Shown: in pieces, positions 31,673 to 35,204 of the stretch
How the letters are laid out: the number at the start of each line of letters is the position of its first letter
How positions within the stretch are numbered: the stretch's first letter is position 1
Virus record (IMG/VR): IMGVR_UViG_3300036828_000399
Location: 1-35,204 of that record
Reading direction: 5' to 3' (one strand)
From: a virus
DNA length: 35,204 nucleotides
Notes under the pieces: model-generated
What the model was told of the DNA's origin: nothing
What the model saw: the letters and a program-made list of their open reading frames with translations, nothing else
Databases searched by the model: none
Translations under genes and position numbers: made by a program

Positions 31673-32229
31673 GACTTATCCTCCATTGTGAGTTTTAAGT
31701 TACCACCGAGTGCTTTTAAAACGTCTGATGGCGAGTGTTGTTGTTGTCTTCTCATCTTGTCTACTGGAAACTCCACCCATTTACCTTCAGTATTCCAGTC
31801 TGGGGGGAGTAGGCACAATGCTTCACACTCATTGTACCTTACCAGTCCTAAGATGTTTTGCTTTGCTCTCCTTTCTAGCCAGCGCCGTAGCGCAGGATCC
31901 CTATGCGCATCTGGATACTTTGGATCTATCCAGATTTGCACAACTTGAACATTTGTTGATGCCCCATCAACTATGATTGTCACGTAGTCTGGCATAATAT
32001 CTAATACATAATGTGAATGATCTGGCCTCGATAGGTCTGCAGCATCGTCGTTAACCAACCACCGGCAATTCCATAACGTGCAACAGGGCGGCATCTTTGC
32101 CGTCCTGTACACTGTACATCCCTTGTGATGCTTCTGATACTGACAGCGTTTCCCTGCTATCTTCTGCACAGTACCTTCATGTACAGGCAGAAGTTTACAG
32201 CAAAGCTGACAGTCACCGCATTGCCTCAT
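31669..32229 (-). CDS. Cysteine-cluster protein (YkgJ-like)
   Basis: A 186-residue protein beginning MRQCGDCQLCCKLLPV: C4, C7, C10 and C11 form the CxxCxxCC motif of YkgJ-like proteins, thought to bind zinc or an iron-sulfur cluster. More cysteines follow (C29, C38, C49, C50, C55). The rest includes VLDIMPDYVTIIVDGAS and ALRRWLERRAKQNILGLV. The ATG overlaps the stop of the small gene upstream (ATGA). Members occur in many phages without a known task. Confidence 0.65.
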   Translation of the reverse strand: MRQCGDCQLCCKLLPVHEGTVQKIAGKRCQYQKHHKGCTVYRTAKMPPCCTLWNCRWLVNDDAADLSRPDHSHYVLDIMPDYVTIIVDGASTNVQVVQIWIDPKYPDAHRDPALRRWLERRAKQNILGLVRYNECEALCLLPPDWNTEGKWVEFPVDKMRRQQQHSPSDVLKALGGNLKLTMEDKS

Positions 32230-32396
32230 TCCATATCCTCCAGGTGTTCGGCAAGACGTCTAAAGGTATCGGTCGTGCTTTGGTTGCCTTTCACGTGGCA
32301 ATAAAGATCACGTGCCATACGGCGTGCAATCTTTATATCTATGTACTTGAGCACGATCTTGGCAATCTGCTCTACGGTGTCATGACTTGCTACCAT
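32226..32396 (-). CDS. Small protein of 56 residues
   Basis: This short frame fills the gap between the coiled-coil gene and the cysteine-cluster gene. Its ATG lies inside the end of the coiled-coil gene (17-base overlap) with AGGGAG 5 bases upstream, and its stop overlaps the next ATG (ATGA). The product starts MVASHDTVEQIAKIVLKYID, continues with IKIARRMARDLYCHVKG and ends RRLAEHLEDME. It looks like two helices. No family recognised. Confidence 0.6.
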   Translation of the reverse strand: MVASHDTVEQIAKIVLKYIDIKIARRMARDLYCHVKGNQSTTDTFRRLAEHLEDME

Positions 32397-32703
32397 CTAA
32401 CTCCCTGTATTTTGGCTTTGATACTGTTTCGGTCTTAGGTTTTTCTACCTTTAATCCTTCTTGTAGCTTACGCACCGTTTCCAATACGTTTGTCGAATGA
32501 GCACAGTAGGCGGCGACATGTTCCCCGGCAATGCGGCTATGTTCACGGATTGCTGCGGCAAGGTCGTGTAGCTTTTCGGCCACTTTCTGGGATTCTGATA
32601 TTAATTCCTCTGCTGCCTTGTCAATTTCCGCTGACGCAGCAGCGCCAATCTGATCAACCGCACGCACGGTTAGCTCAGCCATTTGTATTGGATCAGTCAA
32701 CAT
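32380..32703 (-). CDS. Small coiled-coil protein
   Basis: A 107-residue protein with TAGGAGG 4-5 bases before its ATG. Residues 10-85 are almost entirely helical (AEIDKAAEELISESQKVAEK, LHDLAAAIREHSRIAGEH), likely a coiled coil. The end is charged (KVEKPKTETVSKPKYRELDG). The start lies only 27 bases downstream, in the direction of transcription, from the end of repeat array 1. It could therefore be read from the array transcript, but no tie to the guide system is shown. Confidence 0.6.
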   Translation of the reverse strand: MLTDPIQMAELTVRAVDQIGAAASAEIDKAAEELISESQKVAEKLHDLAAAIREHSRIAGEHVAAYCAHSTNVLETVRKLQEGLKVEKPKTETVSKPKYRELDGSKS

Positions 32704-32729
32704 AACCCTCCTATATGTTACGAATTAGT

Positions 32730-33027
32730 GGTTAGCTCCATGCTTCTGGTTCACTCAAAGGCTACGGCTCGCTCCTCCCAATTGGTTCACTCATAGAATA
32801 TGGCTCACTCATTACAATTAGTTCACTCTCAACTGATGGCTCGCTCTTTACTTCATGGTTCCCTCGGCGGTTATGGCTTACTCTTGGCGGTTGGCTCACT
32901 CAGTTGGTTTGGCTTGCTCCCACTTCTAGGTTCACTTAACAGCTCTGGCTCGCTCGTACTTAATGGTTCACTAAAGGACGATGGCTCGCTCATTGGGGTT
33001 GGTTCACTCCAGGGGTCTGGCTTACTT
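32730..33027 (-). repeat. TIGR-like array 1 (17 repeats, 9-bp repeat / 9-bp spacer)
   Basis: On the + strand GGTTCACTC-type (A) and GGCTCGCTC-type (B) 9-mers alternate every 18 bp from 32730 to 33027, each pair separated by a different 9-base spacer. One spacer has 10 bases (32847-32856). Positions of clear A repeats are 32748, 32784, 32820, 32929 and 33001; clear B repeats are 32766, 32838, 32911, 32947 and 32983. Several are hybrids (GGCTCACTC at 32802 and 32893), so this copy is more decayed than array 3. The - strand, co-directional with tas, reads GAGTGAACC-N9-GAGCGAGCC. The repeat at 33019 contains the tas stop codon. Known TIGR arrays have two short spacers per 36-nt unit, which this matches. 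Confidence 0.85.
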
Positions 33028-33882
33028 CCACTTCTTCAATGCCGCCGCCAACTTGGGGAATACATCCTGGTTGGGTGGCGGTATGAAGTCGATATGCCCC
33101 ATATGCCCAATGACATATGGAACCGGTGGCAGTTCGCCCTTTGTGTCGAACCACCAACAAATTTGCAGATGTGACAGAAACATCTTAACTGCCCATCGCC
33201 TTGCGCGTGCATCAATTTGTGCGGGCGGCAAGTGTCCAGCGGTAAGATGCTTATAGGCTTCGGTAGTCTTGTTAAAGTTCTTTTCTGTCAGAATACGGGC
33301 GGCTGTTTCAGCCATACCACCACTGTCATTACGAGCAACCTCGTAGGCTTTACGAGTTTTGTACATTTGCCCGTACACGCAATCAGGATTACCCGAAAAT
33401 TTCATAAAAGACTGGCCGGTTTTCCAGCACAATGTCTTGAGCCCAGCATTCCATGGGCGCTTGGTCTTTGGTTCCCATTTTACTGTTGGGTCCAGTCCAG
33501 CAAATCTCCAGATTTGGCCAACCGTTCGACATATACTAATGTCGATATGGGCCATCATACCGGCAGAAATCACCGGTCCAATACCAACGATACTTTGCAT
33601 CCATTGTCCAATGCGCTTGGAAGATGCGTAGGTTTCCAAAACCTTTTTGATCTCATTTTCCAGTAGCTGACTATTACCGGCAAGCCAACTCACAATTTCA
33701 TGTGGTTCCTTATCGGCTTCGAGTGCCAGAACTTGGTTATGTGCTCGCTTGCGATCTTCTTGCATAATATAGTAATGGTCTACAAGAAACCGTGCTTCAG
33801 TTGTAGTCAAGGTTACAGCAGCCGCGCGCAAATCCTTGTGGAGCTTCTGTAACTGCTCAAATGCATTAACCGGGGTGCTCAT
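33022..33882 (-). CDS. tasA: Tas protein (Nop/IS110 C-terminal-like), nuclease-less
   Basis: I chose the ATG at 33882 (MSTPVNAFEQ); codons before it are read from array repeats. The 286-residue protein has a helical N-terminal part (1-92). A core at about 95-165 (SIVGIGPVISAGMMAHID, IWRFAGLDPTVKWEPKTK, LKTLCWKTGQSFMKF) matches the C-terminal domain of IS110/IS116 transposases (Transposase_20), a relative of the Nop domain of box C/D snoRNPs. A basic, conserved stretch follows (PPAQIDARARRWAVKMFLSH). There is no DEDD, RuvC or HNH part, so it fits the stand-alone TasA type rather than TasR or TasH. Tas proteins bind tigRNA and search DNA. The repeat arrays on both sides support the call. A decayed IS110 transposase is the alternative, but no insertion-sequence ends are seen and the frame is intact. 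The role of the nuclease-less type is uncertain. Confidence 0.8.
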   Translation of the reverse strand: MSTPVNAFEQLQKLHKDLRAAAVTLTTTEARFLVDHYYIMQEDRKRAHNQVLALEADKEPHEIVSWLAGNSQLLENEIKKVLETYASSKRIGQWMQSIVGIGPVISAGMMAHIDISICRTVGQIWRFAGLDPTVKWEPKTKRPWNAGLKTLCWKTGQSFMKFSGNPDCVYGQMYKTRKAYEVARNDSGGMAETAARILTEKNFNKTTEAYKHLTAGHLPPAQIDARARRWAVKMFLSHLQICWWFDTKGELPPVPYVIGHMGHIDFIPPPNQDVFPKLAAALKKWK

Positions 33883-33885
33883 TGG

Positions 33886-33966
33886 CGCTCGCTCCTTTGA
33901 CTTGGTTCGCTCATGGATATTGGCTCGCACGCTGATTTTGGTTCACTCCAGAAGTATGGCTCTAGT
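33886..33966 (-). repeat. TIGR-like array 2, short (5 repeats) before tas
   Basis: CGCTCGCTC (33886), GGTTCGCTC (33904), GGCTCGCAC (33922), GGTTCACTC (33940) and a decayed GGCTCTAGT (33958) follow at exactly 18 bp with spacers of 9 bases. On the - strand the first-listed repeat supplies the GAG of AAAGGAG, the ribosome binding site of tas. The last overlaps the stop of the secreted-protein gene. Confidence 0.8.
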
Positions 33967-34195
33967 TGCAATTCGTGTAACCAACTCCTGCAATGTATCG
34001 AGTTACACAGTGGGAAACAGTCGGAGGCGGTGGCAATGGTTGGACTACTCCCGGTGTGAACGGTGCCGGTATGCGTGGTGTATTATTCTGGCACTCTGTG
34101 TATACAGTACCAGCGATGTTTCTTTGCACGCAGTTCGTTTGAGCGAAAGCTGCACTAGGTATAAATAGTACAGCAGTTATGATAAGATACTTCAT
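33962..34195 (-). CDS. Small secreted protein inside the array locus
   Basis: I chose the ATG at 34195, with AGGAAGG about 8-10 bases upstream. The 77-residue product starts with a Sec signal peptide (MKYLIITAVLFIPSAAFA, likely cut after AFA). The mature part has two copies of a cysteine motif: CVQRNIAGTVYTEC and CVTRYIAGVGYTNC. A proline-rich spacer (PGVVQPLPPPP) joins them. Each copy may close a disulfide loop in the periplasm. Its place between two parts of the array is odd for an exported protein. Possible roles are superinfection exclusion or envelope binding (inference); no family recognised. Confidence 0.6.
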   Translation of the reverse strand: MKYLIITAVLFIPSAAFAQTNCVQRNIAGTVYTECQNNTPRIPAPFTPGVVQPLPPPPTVSHCVTRYIAGVGYTNCN

Positions 34196-34278
34196 TGTAG
34201 CCCCTTCCTGGTGGTGTGTTGCTCTTTGGCTGTGGTTCACTCTTCACGGGTGGCTTGTTCTACGCCATACACACTTTT

Positions 34279-34307
34279 ACCATAGCTTGCTATTTACAGA
34301 ATGTAAA
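34279..34307 (-). promoter_or_regulatory. Candidate promoter inside the faded part of array 3
   Basis: The - strand reads TTTACA, 17 bases, TATGGT: 5 of 6 and 4 of 6 matches with ideal spacing. The -35 box is one arm of a dyad TTTACA-TTC-TGTAAA. It faces the secreted-protein gene, array 2, tas and array 1, and sits exactly where the repeat pattern breaks. Confidence 0.4.
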
Positions 34308-34631
34308 GGTAATTGCTTGCTGACCTTGGTTCACTTCATGAAACTGGCTCGCTCTGCTTTGGTGGTTCACTTTTCAACTTAGGCTCGCTCTGTAGTTATG
34401 GTTCACTCTTTCTCTTTGGCTCGCTCACACATTCTGGTTCACTTAGTGCGTGGCTCGCTTAAGCACTATGGTTCACTCGAGCCAGATGGCTCGCTTCTCG
34501 GTTGAGGTTCACTCCCCTCACGTGGCTCGCTCCATCACCATGGTTCACTTGCTAATAATGGCTCGCTCCCATACCTTGGTTCACTCCGTCAAGATGGCTC
34601 GCTCTAGGCACTAGGTTCACACGTTCATCTT

Positions 34632-34748
34632 GGCTCGCTCTGTGACTGTGGTTCACTCAAGCTCATAGGCTTGCTCGCACCACTTGGTTCCCTCCGCTAC
34701 ATAGGCTCGCTCTGTGACTGTGGTTCACTCAAGCTCATAGGCTTGCTC
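34632..34748 (-). repeat. Duplicated array unit (34632-34676 and 34704-34748)
   Basis: The 45 bases from the B repeat at 34632 through spacers TGTGACTGT and AAGCTCATA to the variant repeat GGCTTGCTC recur exactly at 34704. The copies lie 72 bp, two full 36-bp units, apart. This shows array growth by unit duplication, including the variant B repeat. Confidence 0.85.
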
Positions 34749-35204
34749 TGGTACTTTGGTTCACTTGCTGGCCATGGCTCGTTCGTTGGTGGTGGTTCAC
34801 TGAGCTATTCTGACTTGCTCGTCCTTTCTGGTTCACTCGTTCTTTGTGGCTTGCTCTAACGCTTTGGCTCACTTATCAATCAAGGCTAGCTCTGTGATGA
34901 TGGTTCACTTATCCGCAGTGGCTCGCTCTCATTTTTTGGTTCACTCTGGAAAAATGGCTCGCTCCCGTTGTCTGGTTCACTTAGACATGATGGCTCGCAC
35001 ATTTCGGATGGTTCACTTACGGATAAAGGTTCGCTACCGCACTGTGGTTCACTCCCCGGTCATAGGCTCGCTCATGGTGCGTGGTTCACTTACTGAGTGT
35101 GGCTCGCTTCTTACAGTTGGTTCACTCGCACAGTCTGGCTCGCTCACGGATTTTGATTCACTCCATATTGGTGGCTCGCTCGTTGGCCTTGGTTCACTTC
35201 CGAT

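Larger units (their letters stand above)
34216..35204 (-). repeat. TIGR-like array 3 (52 repeats seen, runs off the window)
   Basis: From 34328 to 35199 there are 49 repeats alternating A (GGTTCACTC or GGTTCACTT) and B (GGCTCGCTC) with spacers of 9 bases. Exceptions are a 7-base spacer after 34436 and a 10-base spacer after 35046. Before these, three more repeats lie at 34216, 34234 and 34252, then about 65 bases where the pattern fades and a promoter fits. Spacers differ in sequence (examples CATGAAACT, TGCTTTGGT, TTCAACTTA, TGTAGTTAT) apart from one duplicated unit. Read from the - strand, as for tas, each 36-nt unit is GAGTGAACC-N9-GAGCGAGCC-N9. No gene with a ribosome binding site lies here; the Gly-Ser-Leu frames are broken by stops and spacer-length changes. 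Confidence 0.92.

Noticed and set aside
32800-33174. Open frames with Gly-Ser-Leu hexapeptide repeats on the + strand of the arrays (also 34671-34859). Both repeat forms encode Gly-Ser-Leu and differ only at wobble positions.
   Set aside because: The frames are broken by stops (for example near 34503, 34605, 34857 and 34887) and by 7- and 10-base spacers. They have no ribosome binding sites and run against the real tas gene. The synonymy is noted but the array is not coding as it stands.
33022-33882. Complete IS110 insertion sequence
   Set aside because: The catalytic DEDD part is missing and no insertion ends are seen; the gene is embedded in the repeat arrays.
33883-33930. Longer tas start at 33930
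   Set aside because: The extra 16 residues are translated array repeats and the ribosome binding site favours 33882.
32748-35199. tRNA T-arms, since GGTTCACTCC resembles the TPsiC arm
   Set aside because: The motif recurs every 36 bases without acceptor, D or anticodon arms.
34328-35204. Ordinary CRISPR array
   Set aside because: Repeats and spacers are only 9 bases, two repeat forms alternate, and no cas gene is near. The geometry fits TIGR instead.

Overview
The window is part of a tailed-phage genome with a contractile tail (myovirus type). The evidence is a + strand run of tail sheath, tail tube, frameshifted chaperone pair, tape measure, baseplate hub, spike, baseplate J and tail-fibre genes. 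It faces a - strand run of replication genes (family A DNA polymerase, DnaQ-like exonuclease, SNF2-type helicase, PD-(D/E)XK nuclease). Strong AGGAG-type ribosome binding sites and sigma70-like promoters indicate a bacterial host, and a Sec signal peptide on one small protein would fit a Gram-negative one. The host cannot be named from this sequence.

Layout. 1-5000: a possible tail-terminator-like protein cut by the window edge, a LamG-like protein, a small paralogue of its N-terminus, the sheath and the tube. 5000-9640: the chaperone pair with a candidate -1 frameshift, then a 1324-residue tape measure carrying three candidate cell-wall or peptide-cleaving modules. 9640-18030: the baseplate (hub, a second tape-measure-like protein, spike, wedge, J protein, distal protein). 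18040-21940: fibres and small tail-end genes. 21944-22129: a non-coding, GC-richer junction where the two transcription directions converge. 22130-32703, all on the - strand: an HNH endonuclease, small DNA-binding regulators, the helicase, small overlapping genes, nuclease, exonuclease, polymerase and metal-binding small proteins. Two intrinsic terminators sit directly in front of the exonuclease and the polymerase. Three real genes of under 60 codons are included (21776-21943, 25415-25591, 32226-32396).

32730-35204 is the striking part. Three stretches of a strictly periodic array flank a gene for a 286-residue protein related to the Nop domain and the IS110 transposase C-terminal domain, and a 77-residue secreted protein. 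The array is built of 9-bp repeats alternating between GGTTCACTC and GGCTCGCTC, each followed by a unique 9-bp spacer. This gives an 18-bp period and a 36-bp super-period with two spacers per unit. The geometry and the neighbouring gene match TIGR-Tas (tandem interspaced guide RNA), an RNA-guided DNA-targeting system recently described in prokaryotes and phages. The - strand reads GAGTGAACC-N9-GAGCGAGCC-N9, in the direction of the tas gene. The Tas here has no visible nuclease domain. The array runs off the right edge, with about 74 repeat positions visible in total.
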